A DNA stretch of 64,000 bases from Anaerospora hongkongensis (GTDB taxonomy: Bacteria > Bacillota > Negativicutes > Sporomusales > DSM-15969): positions 186,001-250,000 of the forward strand of contig NZ_SLUI01000003.1 in assembly GCF_004339805.1 (NCBI RefSeq), written 5' to 3'. Made by a program: the position numbers and the translations under genes. Positions 8,672-17,608 of this stretch are shown here, in pieces. The notes beneath the pieces are model-generated. The model was not told the origin of the DNA and ran no database searches. It worked only from the letters and a program-made list of their open reading frames with translations. The number at the start of each line of letters is the position of its first letter. Position 1 is the stretch's first letter.

Positions 8672-9244
8672 ATGGCAAAAAATATCCTCGTTTTGACAGG
8701 CAGCCCGCGCAGGGGCGGTAATACGGATAAGCTGGCTGAGGCATTCATGACTGGAGCCCGGCAGGCGGGGCATAAGGTGACAATATATGCAACTGCCAAT
8801 AAAACCATTAAAGGCTGTATCGATTGTAAGCACTGTTTTCAAAAGGGGCAGGCCTGTTCCATTCCGGACGATTTTAGTGAACTGGCACCGCTGCTGGAGC
8901 AGGCGGATATGCTTGTATTGGCAACGCCGATGTATTGGTTTTCCTTTCCGGTGCAGTTGAAAGCTGCTATCGATAAATTCTATGCTTTTTTGATTGGCGG
9001 CAAGGAGTGGAAGATTAAAGAATGTGCGCTGTTGGTCAGCGGCGGCGATGCTGATGAAGCAAAGTTTGCCGGAATTGTTGCATCCTATAAGCTGATCGCC
9101 GAGTATCTGCACTGGCAAGACCGCGGTGTTGTTATCGTACCGGGATTGCACGATAAAGAGGACGTTTTGCAGACTGACGGGCTGATTCGGGCAGAAGCAT
9201 TGGGCAAAAGCATTTCTGGCGAGGAAAAAAGCCTATCCCGTTAG
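8672..9244 (+). CDS. NADPH-dependent FMN reductase-like / iron-sulfur flavoprotein family
   Basis: 190 residues with a flavodoxin-like fold. VLTGSPRRGGNTDKLAEAF is the FMN phosphate-binding start, and ATPMYWFSFPVQLKAAIDKF is the conserved flavin-contacting segment. Cysteines in GCIDCKHCFQKGQAC recall the cluster region of archaeal-type iron-sulfur flavoproteins, but the spacing seen here (C-x2-C-x2-C-x6-C) may or may not hold a cluster. AGGAGG at 8655-8660 precedes the ATG. The electron-transfer partner and substrate are unknown. It stands alone between two terminator or intergenic stretches. Confidence 0.82.
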   Translation: MAKNILVLTGSPRRGGNTDKLAEAFMTGARQAGHKVTIYATANKTIKGCIDCKHCFQKGQACSIPDDFSELAPLLEQADMLVLATPMYWFSFPVQLKAAIDKFYAFLIGGKEWKIKECALLVSGGDADEAKFAGIVASYKLIAEYLHWQDRGVVIVPGLHDKEDVLQTDGLIRAEALGKSISGEEKSLSR

Positions 9245-9353
9245 TTTTTGCACATCTGTCGCTAAAGCCGCATTTTGCTTATTCCTGGCTGGCATAATAT
9301 AATTTAGTTAGGAGATTTGCCGGTCAGCTTTCGGCAGATGAAAGAGGTTTCTT

Positions 9354-10565
9354 ATGGGCAGAGAAAAACGTTTAAAGTTGAAAAAAGTAAGCATGGAGCA
9401 CTTAGAGCAGTACAGCCAGTTGCTTCGCTATGTTTTTCAGGTGACCAATAATGATTTGCACAGGTTTGGCTGGGAAGCACGTGACATAATTATGGCCAAA
9501 TCGCCGGTACTGGAAAAGGCAGATGTACTTGGCTGGTTTGACGGCGATAAGCTGGTATCGCAGGTTGCCGTATATCCTTTTCAGGTGAGGATATTCGACC
9601 GGACCTATGAAATGGGCGGGCTTACCGGAGTGGGGACCTTTCCCGAGTATTCCAATCAGGGGCTGATGCACAAATTGTTATTTCAGGCACTGGAAGGGAT
9701 GCGGGAAAAAAAACAGTCCATCTCGTATTTGTATCCTTATTCCATTCCCTATTACCGCCGAAAAGGCTGGGAAATTATATCGGATAAAATTGTGTTCGAG
9801 GTCCAGGATTATCAACTGCCGAAGACCAAGCAGGTTCCGGGGGAAATTGAACGCGTTGCGATTGAGAGTGATGAATTAAAAACCGCTTATGAACGCTTCG
9901 CCTATCAAAGCCACGGGGCGATGCTGCGCAACGAGTTAGCCTGGAATGAATATTGGCTATGGGACTATGATGAGTTGACAGCCGCTATCTACTATAATGA
10001 AGACCGGCAGCCTGACGGCTATGTGCTGTACTGGATTGCTGATGAAGTTTTTCATATTAAAGACATGATTTTTGTTAACGAAGAAGCCCGCAGTGGTCTG
10101 TGGAATTTCATTAGTGCTCATTTTTCCATGATTTCCAAGGTGGTCGGTAATATCTATACGGATGAACCACTGGCCTTTCTCTTAGAGGATGCGGACATAA
10201 AAGAGACCATATCGCCGTACTATATGGCGCGCATTGTTGATCTGGAGCAATTCATTAGTCAGTATCCCTTTAAGCCGGAAAGTCATGAGCGGTCTTGGAC
10301 CTTTACGCTGGATGATCCGCTGTTGTCCTGGAACCAGGGCTCTTTTACCTTAACAATCCAGCCGGATGGAAAAGGGGAAATCACCCGCACCGGGGAAAAA
10401 AGCAATTCGCGGATTGACATCAAAACCATGACCACCATGCTGATGGGCTACAAACGTCCGGAATATCTACATAAAATTGGCCGCTTGTCATGTACTCCGG
10501 AGATTGTCGATATGCTGGAAGATTCTATTGAACACCAGACGCCGTATTTCTCGGATTATTTTTGA
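9354..10565 (+). CDS. Eis-type GNAT acetyltransferase
   Basis: 403 residues, the length of the Eis family (two GNAT domains plus a sterol-carrier-like C-terminal domain). The acetyl-CoA site is visible as GVGTFPEYSNQGLMHKLL (about 90-107), followed by YPYSIPYYRRKGWE, a hallmark of this family. The C-terminal third contains a predicted beta-rich segment (GSFTLTIQPDGKGEI). Known Eis proteins acetylate amines such as aminoglycosides or polyamines; the substrate here is unknown. AAAGAGG lies 6 nt upstream of the ATG. Confidence 0.85.
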   Translation: MGREKRLKLKKVSMEHLEQYSQLLRYVFQVTNNDLHRFGWEARDIIMAKSPVLEKADVLGWFDGDKLVSQVAVYPFQVRIFDRTYEMGGLTGVGTFPEYSNQGLMHKLLFQALEGMREKKQSISYLYPYSIPYYRRKGWEIISDKIVFEVQDYQLPKTKQVPGEIERVAIESDELKTAYERFAYQSHGAMLRNELAWNEYWLWDYDELTAAIYYNEDRQPDGYVLYWIADEVFHIKDMIFVNEEARSGLWNFISAHFSMISKVVGNIYTDEPLAFLLEDADIKETISPYYMARIVDLEQFISQYPFKPESHERSWTFTLDDPLLSWNQGSFTLTIQPDGKGEITRTGEKSNSRIDIKTMTTMLMGYKRPEYLHKIGRLSCTPEIVDMLEDSIEHQTPYFSDYF

Positions 10566-10681
10566 TGGATTCTTTCAGCCGCAGGAGGAATATACCAAAC
10601 AACTGCTGGATAGCTTTGCAAGCTTTTAGGGGTACAACTTTTGCTAACCGTGTGGTAGCTAAGTAGTTGTTGAAGTAAGAC

Positions 10682-10783
10682 TTGATTTTTTTTCTCTAAA
10701 GGAATAATATAATAGATAATAGTACTGTTCGACCAGAATGAGCTGGAGATCAGATTTTCTTAGGAAAATTTGATCTCCTTTTG
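10682..10783 (+). other. Intergenic stretch with promoter-like sequence and terminator, possible small RNA
   Basis: TTGATT (10682-10687) and TAATAT (10705-10710) are 17 nt apart. About 35 nt further a strong terminator begins: GGAGATCAGATTTTC (10745-10759), loop TTAG, GAAAATTTGATCTCC (10764-10778), then TTTTGTTT. No coding frame fits, so a short transcript of roughly 60-70 nt is possible. The hairpin may equally be only the terminator of the acetyltransferase gene. The rest of 10566-10929 holds no gene that I can support. Confidence 0.4.
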
Positions 10784-10818
10784 TTTATTTATCAGCTGGC
10801 TGACGGCAATTCAGCGCC

Positions 10819-10847
10819 TTGACAGCCGGTAAAAAAGGCAATAAAAT
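10819..10847 (+). promoter_or_regulatory. Probable sigma-A promoter of the suf operon
   Basis: TTGACA (10819-10824), 17-nt spacer, TAAAAT (10842-10847), near-consensus. It predicts a start near 10854 and a leader of about 75 nt before sufC. I see no obvious Fe-S regulator gene (iscR/sufR) nearby. Confidence 0.65.
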
Positions 10848-10929
10848 AAATGTAAATCCGACTAATCCGGTTTGAATAGTCTGAAATCGTTTTAACATAG
10901 TAGTAAGAAAATGCTGATGAGGTGGAAAT

Positions 10930-11691
10930 ATGGCGGAACAACTTTTAGCCATTAGCGGCTTGCACGCTGCTGTCGATGGTAAGGAAATCTTAAAAGGACT
11001 GGACCTAAAGGTCAATAAGGGCGAAGTTCATGTCATTATGGGACCAAATGGCTCTGGCAAATCGACACTGGTCAACCTGATCATGGGGCAGCCGAAATAT
11101 GAAATGACTGCAGGTACGCTTACCTTTGAGGGTGAAGATATCAGCGCACTAAAAATTCATGAAAGAGCCCGGAAGGGGATCTTCCTGTCCTTTCAAAACC
11201 CGGAGGAAATACCGGGTATTTCGGTGGAAAACCTGATCCGTACTTCGCAAAACGCGATTAGCGGCGAAACGGTAAAAATCATGGCTTTTAAAAAGCAATT
11301 ACAGAAAGCAATGGATTCCTTGAAGATGGATCATGCTTATGCCGCCCGGCATGTAAATGTCGGTTTTTCCGGTGGTGAAAAGAAGCGTAATGAGATCTTG
11401 CAGATGATGATGCTCAAGCCGAAGCTCGCTTTGCTGGATGAAACGGATTCCGGGCTGGATGTGGATGCGGTGCGGATCGTTTCCGCCGGAGTCAGCCAGT
11501 TTAAGAATTCCGAAAATGCAATTTTAATTATTACTCATAATACAAAGATTCTGGAACAGCTGCAGGTCGATCGTGTGCATATTTTGATGGGTGGCCGGAT
11601 TATCTGTTCAGGAGATGCCGGACTTGTTGAGAAAATCAACAGTGAAGGTTATTCTTCGTTAGTTTCCAGAGGATGTAAGAACACTGGCTGA
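10930..11691 (+). CDS. sufC: Fe-S cluster assembly ATPase SufC
   Basis: 253-residue ABC-type ATPase with Walker A GPNGSGKS (38-45), Q-loop SFQNPEEIPG, signature FSGGEKKRNEI and Walker B LALLDETDSGLD. FSGGEKKRNE and the DETDSGLD sequence are diagnostic of SufC within the ABC superfamily. It forms the SufBCD scaffold with the next two products; ATP hydrolysis drives the rearrangement that exposes the cluster-assembly site. First gene of a five-gene operon in the order C-B-D-S-U, with 14 nt to sufB. Confidence 0.96.
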   Translation: MAEQLLAISGLHAAVDGKEILKGLDLKVNKGEVHVIMGPNGSGKSTLVNLIMGQPKYEMTAGTLTFEGEDISALKIHERARKGIFLSFQNPEEIPGISVENLIRTSQNAISGETVKIMAFKKQLQKAMDSLKMDHAYAARHVNVGFSGGEKKRNEILQMMMLKPKLALLDETDSGLDVDAVRIVSAGVSQFKNSENAILIITHNTKILEQLQVDRVHILMGGRIICSGDAGLVEKINSEGYSSLVSRGCKNTG

Positions 11692-11705
11692 GATGAGGTG
11701 AGTTT

Positions 11706-13112
11706 ATGGAAAAAAAGAAAACAGCGGTCGCCGATATCGAGCGGGGCCTCTATGATATAAAAAATGCAGACCGCTCCCGTTATAAATCGGCCAGCGGACT
11801 TACGCCCGAGATTGTGCAGGATATTTCCCGGGAAAAAAATGATCCCCAGTGGATGCGTGAGTTTCGTCTGCAGGCACTGGATATCTATTATCAAACCGCA
11901 ATGCCTGACTGGGGGCCTTCTTTGGCTGAACTGGATATGGACAATATTATTACCTATGTCCGGCCTGAAACGGAAATGAAGGATAACTGGCAGGACGTAC
12001 CTGCTGATATAAAAAATACCTTTGAACGGCTGGGGATACCTCAGGCTGAACAGGAGTCGCTGGCCGGGGTGGGGGCCCAATATGATTCCGAGGTTGTCTA
12101 TCATAGCATCAAAGAGGAACTGGTCAAGCAGGGCGTAGTGTATACCGATATGGAGACTGCGCTTGTTGAGCACGAAGCACTGGTGCGGCAGCATTTTATG
12201 AAGCTGGTTGCACCTAGTGACCATAAATTTGTGGCGCTCCATGGTGCCGTATGGTCAGGCGGCTCTTTTGTCTATGTCCCTCCCGGCGTCGAGGTGGATA
12301 TTCCGCTGCAATCGTATTTTCGTTTGAATGCTGCAGGCGCCGGACAGTTTGAGCATACGTTGATCATTGTGGATAAGGGAGCAAAGCTGCATTTTATTGA
12401 AGGCTGTTCAGCTCCGAAACACAATGTCACCAATTTGCATGCAGGCTGTGTGGAGTTATTTGTAAATGAGGGAGCCAGCTTACGGTATTCGACCATTGAA
12501 AACTGGTCGCGCAATATGCTGAATTTAAATACCAAACGGGCTATAGTCGAGAAAAATGGCAGTATTGAATGGGTATCCGGCTCATTTGGCTCCAAAATTT
12601 CCATGCTTTATCCCCGCAGCATCCTAAAAGGAGAAGGCGCCCGAGCAGAATTTAACGGGGTGACATTTGCGGCGGAGGGACAATATCTCGATACCGGTGC
12701 GGCGGTAATCCATGCTGCACCGTATACTTCTTCCAATATCAGCTCGCGCTCCATCGCTAAAGGCGGCGGTGTTGCGGTATACCGCGGGGCGATCGTGGTG
12801 ACTCCCCAGGCGCATCACGCCAGATCGTCAGTAAACTGTGAGTCGCTGATGCTGGATGCACTTTCCCGGTCGGATACTCTCCCCGTGATGGATATTTTAC
12901 ATGATGAAGTAGAGATCGGACATGAGGCCAAGATCGGCAGAATCAGCGAAGAAGCAATTTTTTATCTCATGAGCCGCGGCATTAGTGAAGAGGAAGCGAA
13001 GGCGATGATTGTACGGGGGTTTGTCGAGCCGGTAGCCAAAGAGCTTCCTCTGGAATATGCGGTGGAAATGAATAATTTAATCAATATTGAACTGGAAGGC
13101 GCTATCGGCTAG
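11706..13112 (+). CDS. sufB: Fe-S cluster assembly scaffold SufB
   Basis: 468 residues, the usual SufB length. The beta-helix core shows LHGAVWSGGSFVYVPPGV, the Cys-containing IEGCSAPKHNVTNLHAGCVE stretch and MSRGISEEEAKAMIVRGF near the C-terminus. SufB receives sulfur from the SufS/SufU pair and assembles clusters at the SufB-SufD interface. It starts 14 nt behind sufC and precedes sufD by 12 nt. The strong synteny leaves little doubt. Confidence 0.96.
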   Translation: MEKKKTAVADIERGLYDIKNADRSRYKSASGLTPEIVQDISREKNDPQWMREFRLQALDIYYQTAMPDWGPSLAELDMDNIITYVRPETEMKDNWQDVPADIKNTFERLGIPQAEQESLAGVGAQYDSEVVYHSIKEELVKQGVVYTDMETALVEHEALVRQHFMKLVAPSDHKFVALHGAVWSGGSFVYVPPGVEVDIPLQSYFRLNAAGAGQFEHTLIIVDKGAKLHFIEGCSAPKHNVTNLHAGCVELFVNEGASLRYSTIENWSRNMLNLNTKRAIVEKNGSIEWVSGSFGSKISMLYPRSILKGEGARAEFNGVTFAAEGQYLDTGAAVIHAAPYTSSNISSRSIAKGGGVAVYRGAIVVTPQAHHARSSVNCESLMLDALSRSDTLPVMDILHDEVEIGHEAKIGRISEEAIFYLMSRGISEEEAKAMIVRGFVEPVAKELPLEYAVEMNNLINIELEGAIG

Positions 13113-13124
13113 AGGGGTGATGAC

Positions 13125-14237
13125 ATGGCAAAACAAAGTGAGCAGATAAACCATATTCCTGTCCGGACATGGAACTGGCTGGGAGTTAATGAAAGTACAC
13201 TGGCCGTAAGTTTACCGGCTGTCACAGAATACCGTAAGCAGTCCGTATGCCAGGCGGGAGGTACAAAGGTTAAAATTACGGAAATCAGTGCCTGTAGGGA
13301 TGTTATAAACAGGCTTGAGACGGAAAACCGCCTTAAAGCAGGTGCGAGCGATGCGACAAGTGTATTTGCAGCTACTTATTTTAACAGCGGGTATTTTATT
13401 GAAACTGCCCCAGGGGAAAAGTGTGAAAAACCGGTTGTTCTGCAGTATGAGCTGGATGAGGAAAATCCAGTTTTGGTGGATCAGCATTTTATTTATGCCC
13501 GGGAAAATAGCGAACTAACGGTTGTGATCCGTTACTCTTCGCAGGCAGGCAGTAAAGCCTATCATAATGGTCTAACGAAGATTGTCGCCTGTGCCGGAGC
13601 AGTGGTTCGCCTAATAAAGGTTCAACTGCTGGCCGGTGATGCCTATCATATCGATGCGGTAGGCACGGCTGCCGATGAGCAGAGCGTGATTGACTGCACC
13701 TTAATTGAACTGGGAGCGCAGCAGATCATCAGCAATTGCCAAACCCGTCTGGCAGGCGCAGGCAGTGCCGGTAATATTAACTCCATTTATTTCGGCGATA
13801 AGCACCGGCAGATTGACATTCATTATCAGCTTTCCTATCAGGCCCGCGAAACAGTTGGAGAAATAAAAGCGCGGGGAGCTTTGCTTGATCAAAGCAAGAA
13901 AACCTTTCGCGGGACATTGGATTTTATAAAAGGGGCCAGCGGTGCGAGGGGTAAAGAAGAAGAGTATGCCGTTTTACTGAGTCCCGAAGTGCGCAACCGG
14001 TCAATTCCACTCATGCTGTGCTCAGAGGATGCGGTAGAGGGACAGCATGCTGCCAGCGCGGGTAAAGTGGATGAAAACAAATTGTTTTATCTCATGAGCA
14101 GAGGACTTAGCGAAACAGAAGCCAAAAAACTGGTCATTGAAGCTGCCTTTCAGCCCATTCTGGCCGAAGTACCGTTAGCAGCATTAAAAGAAGAGATTTC
14201 GAATTATGTCCAAGGGAGGTTAAGCCATGTCCAATAA
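13125..14237 (+). CDS. sufD: Fe-S cluster assembly protein SufD
   Basis: 370 residues. The C-terminal half is homologous in pattern to SufB (VLLSPEVRNRSIPLMLCSED, then YLMSRGLSETEAKKLVIEAA), while the N-terminal part is divergent, as usual for SufD. It partners SufB and SufC in the scaffold complex. It overlaps the sufS start by 11 nt, implying coupled translation. Sequence conservation is lower than for SufB, but the position fixes the assignment. Confidence 0.93.
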   Translation: MAKQSEQINHIPVRTWNWLGVNESTLAVSLPAVTEYRKQSVCQAGGTKVKITEISACRDVINRLETENRLKAGASDATSVFAATYFNSGYFIETAPGEKCEKPVVLQYELDEENPVLVDQHFIYARENSELTVVIRYSSQAGSKAYHNGLTKIVACAGAVVRLIKVQLLAGDAYHIDAVGTAADEQSVIDCTLIELGAQQIISNCQTRLAGAGSAGNINSIYFGDKHRQIDIHYQLSYQARETVGEIKARGALLDQSKKTFRGTLDFIKGASGARGKEEEYAVLLSPEVRNRSIPLMLCSEDAVEGQHAASAGKVDENKLFYLMSRGLSETEAKKLVIEAAFQPILAEVPLAALKEEISNYVQGRLSHVQ

Positions 14238-15453
14238 CTATCTGGAGGATTTTCCTCTATTGCAACCCGATAAAGGAAAGCGGCTGGTATATTTGGATAA
14301 CGGAGCGACCACGCAAAAGCCGCTGTCCGTTATACGTGCCATTGAGCAGTATTATACCGCCTTTAATGCCAATCCTCACCGCGGAGCCTATGAGCTTAGT
14401 ATTAAGGCAACCGAGATATATGAAAATACCCGTGAAAAAGTGAGAGACTTTTTAGGGGCAGCTAAGACAAGTGAAATTATCTTTACAAAAAATGCAACCG
14501 AATCTCTTAACCTGGTAGCTTATAGCTATGGCATGAACTTTATCCAGGCCGGTGATGAAATTGTAATTTCCATTGCTGAGCATCATAGCAACCTGGTACC
14601 CTGGCAGCAAGTTGCCAAAGCAAAAGGTGCCGTGTTGAAATATCTCTATGTAAACGCAGACGGAATGTTGTCTGAAGAAGAACTGGACAGCAAAATTACT
14701 GACAAGACCAGACTGGTGGCAGTAACCCATGTGTCTAATGTGCTGGGAATCATTAATCCCGTTAAGCGGATTGCCGAAAAAGCACATGCTGTCGGCGCGG
14801 TGGTGGTAGTAGACGGTGCCCAGAGTATTCCTCATCTTCCTGTAAATGTACGCGAGCTTGATGTCGATTTCTTTGCTTTTTCCGGTCACAAGATGCTGGC
14901 TCCTATGGGAATTGGCGTTTTGTACGGCAAAGAGAAACTGCTGGATGCAATGCCGCCCTTTTTGTTTGGCGGAGATATGATTGAATATGTTCAGGAGCAG
15001 GATACTACCTTTGCACCGCTGCCTGCCAAGTTTGAAGCAGGAACACAGAATGTAGGGGGAGCCATGGGCTTGTCGGCGGCGATTGATTACCTGAACAGCG
15101 TGGGAATGTCTGTTATTGAAGAGTGCGAGAAAGAGTTGGTCCGCTATGCAATAAATAAGCTTAACAAACTTCCTTATATTACCTTATATGGCTGCGGTAA
15201 TGTTGTTGATAAAACAGGGGTTATATCGTTTAATGTGCAGGATGTTCATCCTCATGACGTTTCGACCATTCTTGATGCTGACGGGATTGCCATCAGGGCC
15301 GGTCATCATTGCGCCCATCCCTTGCTGCAATATCTGGGTGTGAATGCTACCTGCCGGGCCAGCCTGTATTTTTATAATACAAAGGACGATGTTGATGCAT
15401 TACTTGACAGCTTGAGCCGTGTCCGGAGGGTGATGGGCTATGAACCTAAGTGA
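14227..15453 (+). CDS. sufS: Cysteine desulfurase SufS
   Basis: 408-residue PLP enzyme that takes sulfur from L-cysteine as a persulfide. Visible features: YLDNGATTQKP at the start, TKNATESLNLVAYS, the PLP lysine in FFAFSGHKMLAPMGIG, and the catalytic cysteine in the short loop RAGHHCAHPL, which marks group II (SufS-type) desulfurases. GGGAGG lies before the ATG at 14227. It overlaps sufU by 14 nt, so desulfurase and sulfur acceptor are made together. Confidence 0.97.
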   Translation: MSNNYLEDFPLLQPDKGKRLVYLDNGATTQKPLSVIRAIEQYYTAFNANPHRGAYELSIKATEIYENTREKVRDFLGAAKTSEIIFTKNATESLNLVAYSYGMNFIQAGDEIVISIAEHHSNLVPWQQVAKAKGAVLKYLYVNADGMLSEEELDSKITDKTRLVAVTHVSNVLGIINPVKRIAEKAHAVGAVVVVDGAQSIPHLPVNVRELDVDFFAFSGHKMLAPMGIGVLYGKEKLLDAMPPFLFGGDMIEYVQEQDTTFAPLPAKFEAGTQNVGGAMGLSAAIDYLNSVGMSVIEECEKELVRYAINKLNKLPYITLYGCGNVVDKTGVISFNVQDVHPHDVSTILDADGIAIRAGHHCAHPLLQYLGVNATCRASLYFYNTKDDVDALLDSLSRVRRVMGYEPK

Positions 15454-15871
15454 AATTTATACGGAAGTGATTGCAGAACACAGCAAGTCGGTGCGCAATA
15501 AAAAGCATCTGGCTGCTCCGACCCTTGTTTTAAAAGGCAGAAATCCCAGTTGTGGAGACGAAATTGAGCTGGAGTTGAAGTTAAAGCAAGGGGTGATTGA
15601 AGACGCAGCTTTTACCGGTAGTGGCTGCGCTATTTCTCAGGCATCGACATCGATGATGATCGATTTGATTCGCGGACAGAACCTGGAAAATGCTGAAGAA
15701 CTGATTCAGACCTTTCTGGCGATGATTAAACGGGAAATTACAGATGATGAAGCACTGGAAATTCTGGATGAAGCAGCTGCTCTGAAGAATATTTCCAACT
15801 TACCGGGCCGGGTCAAATGTGCGGTTTTATCCTGGCACACTCTGGATGAAGGAATAAAGAAACAAGGCTAA
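15440..15871 (+). CDS. sufU: Zinc-dependent sulfurtransferase SufU
   Basis: 143-residue IscU-like protein of the Firmicute SufU class. The metal ligands are recognisable as Cys38 and Asp40 (NPSCGDE), Cys63 (GSGCAISQAS) and a C-terminal Cys in RVKCAVLSW; the 18-20 residue insertion typical of SufU lies between the second and third Cys. It accepts the persulfide from SufS and passes it to SufB. Last gene of the operon, closed by a terminator at 15884. Confidence 0.95.
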   Translation: MNLSEIYTEVIAEHSKSVRNKKHLAAPTLVLKGRNPSCGDEIELELKLKQGVIEDAAFTGSGCAISQASTSMMIDLIRGQNLENAEELIQTFLAMIKREITDDEALEILDEAAALKNISNLPGRVKCAVLSWHTLDEGIKKQG

Positions 15872-15883
15872 CGCAGCCAGCAT

Positions 15884-15928
15884 GAACAATAATCCTTTCA
15901 GTATTGGCTGGAAGGATTATTGTTCTTT
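15884..15928 (+). terminator. Terminator of the suf operon
   Basis: GAACAATAATCCTTTC (15884-15899) and GGAAGGATTATTGTTC (15910-15925) pair with one mismatch or wobble around a 10-nt loop; TTT follows. Confidence 0.8.
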
Positions 15929-16026
15929 AATGGTTTTCATTCGTTTTTCAGAATCATCCGGTATGCTGGAAGTAAGGGAGTGGGCAGACCTGCTGTGGTA
16001 ACCCAATATAAGGGAGAGGGCGCTTT

Positions 16027-16458
16027 GTGGAACAGTTATGGTTGATTTTTGCATTATTATCGGCAGCGGCTGCTGCTTTGGTTGCTGTGTTTGGCAAAAT
16101 CGGTCTCCAATCATTGGATGCAAATACGGCAACTGCGATAAGGGCAGTAATTATGGCGATTTTTTTGATCGCGGTTGTGGCTTTTCAGGGGAATTTAAAG
16201 CAAATCCCGGTTATATTGGCTGACAAGCGGGCTTTGGCTTTTATTGCTTTAAGTGGCATTGCCGGTGCAGTATCCTGGCTGTTTTATTTCATGGCTTTAA
16301 AATTCGGCAAAGTTTCGCAAGTGGCTCCAATAGATAAGCTGAGCGTAGTGATTGCCTCTCTGCTTGCAGTGATACTTCTGGGAGAAAAAATTAGTCTCAT
16401 CAGTAGTATTGGGATCGCTCTTATTGCTGCAGGCGCAATACTTGTTACGCTTGGCTAA
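16027..16458 (+). CDS. EamA-family membrane protein, single domain (small transporter)
   Basis: 143 residues with five hydrophobic segments, i.e. one EamA/DMT domain instead of the usual two, so it probably works as a dimer. The C-terminal pattern APIDKLSVVIASLLAVILLG, then EKIS, is the typical EamA end. GTG start with GGGAGAGGG upstream. The substrate is unknown; relatives export metabolites or act as undecaprenyl-phosphate sugar flippases (EmrE-like ArnE/ArnF). The latter is attractive because an ArnC/ArnT-like cluster starts 180 bp downstream, but a strong terminator lies between. Confidence 0.75.
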   Translation: MEQLWLIFALLSAAAAALVAVFGKIGLQSLDANTATAIRAVIMAIFLIAVVAFQGNLKQIPVILADKRALAFIALSGIAGAVSWLFYFMALKFGKVSQVAPIDKLSVVIASLLAVILLGEKISLISSIGIALIAAGAILVTLG

Positions 16459-16475
16459 CAGGCGTTATTGCAAAA

Positions 16476-16536
16476 AACCGCGTAAAAAAACTCAACCATC
16501 TGTTGTTGGATGGCTGAGTTTTTTTATGCGGTTCTT
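16476..16536 (+). terminator. Long-stem intrinsic terminator
   Basis: Arms at 16476-16500 and 16508-16533 pair over about 22 bp with few mismatches, including an internal A7/T7 tract, around TGTTGTTG. TCTTT follows. The symmetry allows function on both strands. Confidence 0.8.
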
Positions 16537-16639
16537 TCCAAAATGCTTCATTTTCATATTAATTTCAGAATGACTTGTTATACTCAGTTTTGCAATTAGT
16601 TATTGGAACAGATCGCAGCCAGCTAAGGAGGAAACACAA

Positions 16640-17608
16640 ATGAGTTTTATTTCAATTGTTGTACCTGTCTATAACGAGCAGGATAACATCCAAATGTTTT
16701 ATCAGGAAGTTTGTAAATATATGGATCCCCTGGAGCATGAGTTTGAACTGTTGTTTATTGATGATGGTTCGGCCGACGGTACTGCCGCCAGCCTTGCACG
16801 GCTGACAAAGCAGGATACGAGAGTAAAGGCAATACTGCTTGCCCGCAACTTCGGACATCAGGTGGCACTAACCTGCGGAATGGATTATGCCAAAGGAGAT
16901 GCTGTAATTACTATGGATGGCGATTTGCAGCATCCGCCGCAGATGCTGCCGCTGCTGCTGCGCAAATGGGATGAAGGCTATGAGATTGTGCAGACCGTCC
17001 GAATTGATACGGAAGGGGTTTCGTGGCTGAAAAAATTCACATCAGGTATGTTTTACCGGCTAATGAATGCCATGTCTCAGGTGCCGATCGTCGAAGGCGG
17101 CTCGGATTTTAGGCTGCTTGACCGGAAAGTCGTCCAAACCTTTAAGCAGTTTAAGGAGAAAGCCCGGTTTATTCGCGGTATCATTGGCGGTATGGGCTAC
17201 CGGCAGACGCAGGTACAATTTGCAGCTCCTGCACGCTATGCAGGCAAGTCTAAGTTTTCCCCCAGGAAAATGCTTTCCTTTGCCCTTGATGGGATTACTG
17301 CATATTCTCGGATGCCGCTGCGTTTTGCCTTATATCTGGGGCTGATCTTTGGCGCAATGAGCTTTGCTGTAACAATTAACGTAGTGTATACGAAATTGTT
17401 TACGACCGAGGCAGTTCCGGGGTGGGCTACAATTGCTGCCAGTGTACTGCTGTTAGGTGGCCTCCAATTGATCGGACTGGGAATTATCGGCGAATATGTG
17501 GGACGTATTTTCGAAGAGGTTAAGCAACGGCCATTATACTGGGTCAGTGCAGAATTACACAGTAATGCGGAATCTGTTGGCAGAAAACAAGACAAGCTAG
17601 GAGCTTAG
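16640..17608 (+). CDS. GT2 glycosyltransferase of the ArnC/GtrB/DPM1 type (polyprenyl-phosphate sugar transferase)
   Basis: 322 residues. A GT-A domain (1-220) shows ISIVVPVYNEQDNI, the DDGS nucleotide site, NFGHQVALTCGMDYA and the metal-binding DGDLQHPP. Two C-terminal membrane helices (about 227-250 and 262-288) anchor it, as in ArnC and GtrB, which load a nucleotide sugar onto undecaprenyl phosphate. AAGGAGG precedes the ATG. The following epimerase and two ArnT-like transferases form a logical pathway: make a nucleotide sugar, put it on the lipid carrier, transfer it outside. The sugar is unknown. Confidence 0.9.
   Translation: MSFISIVVPVYNEQDNIQMFYQEVCKYMDPLEHEFELLFIDDGSADGTAASLARLTKQDTRVKAILLARNFGHQVALTCGMDYAKGDAVITMDGDLQHPPQMLPLLLRKWDEGYEIVQTVRIDTEGVSWLKKFTSGMFYRLMNAMSQVPIVEGGSDFRLLDRKVVQTFKQFKEKARFIRGIIGGMGYRQTQVQFAAPARYAGKSKFSPRKMLSFALDGITAYSRMPLRFALYLGLIFGAMSFAVTINVVYTKLFTTEAVPGWATIAASVLLLGGLQLIGLGIIGEYVGRIFEEVKQRPLYWVSAELHSNAESVGRKQDKLGA

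Noticed and set aside
15917-16132. Minus-strand gene between sufU and the EamA gene
   Set aside because: It runs into the EamA reading frame and the terminator stem, lacks a ribosome binding site and has no domain character.
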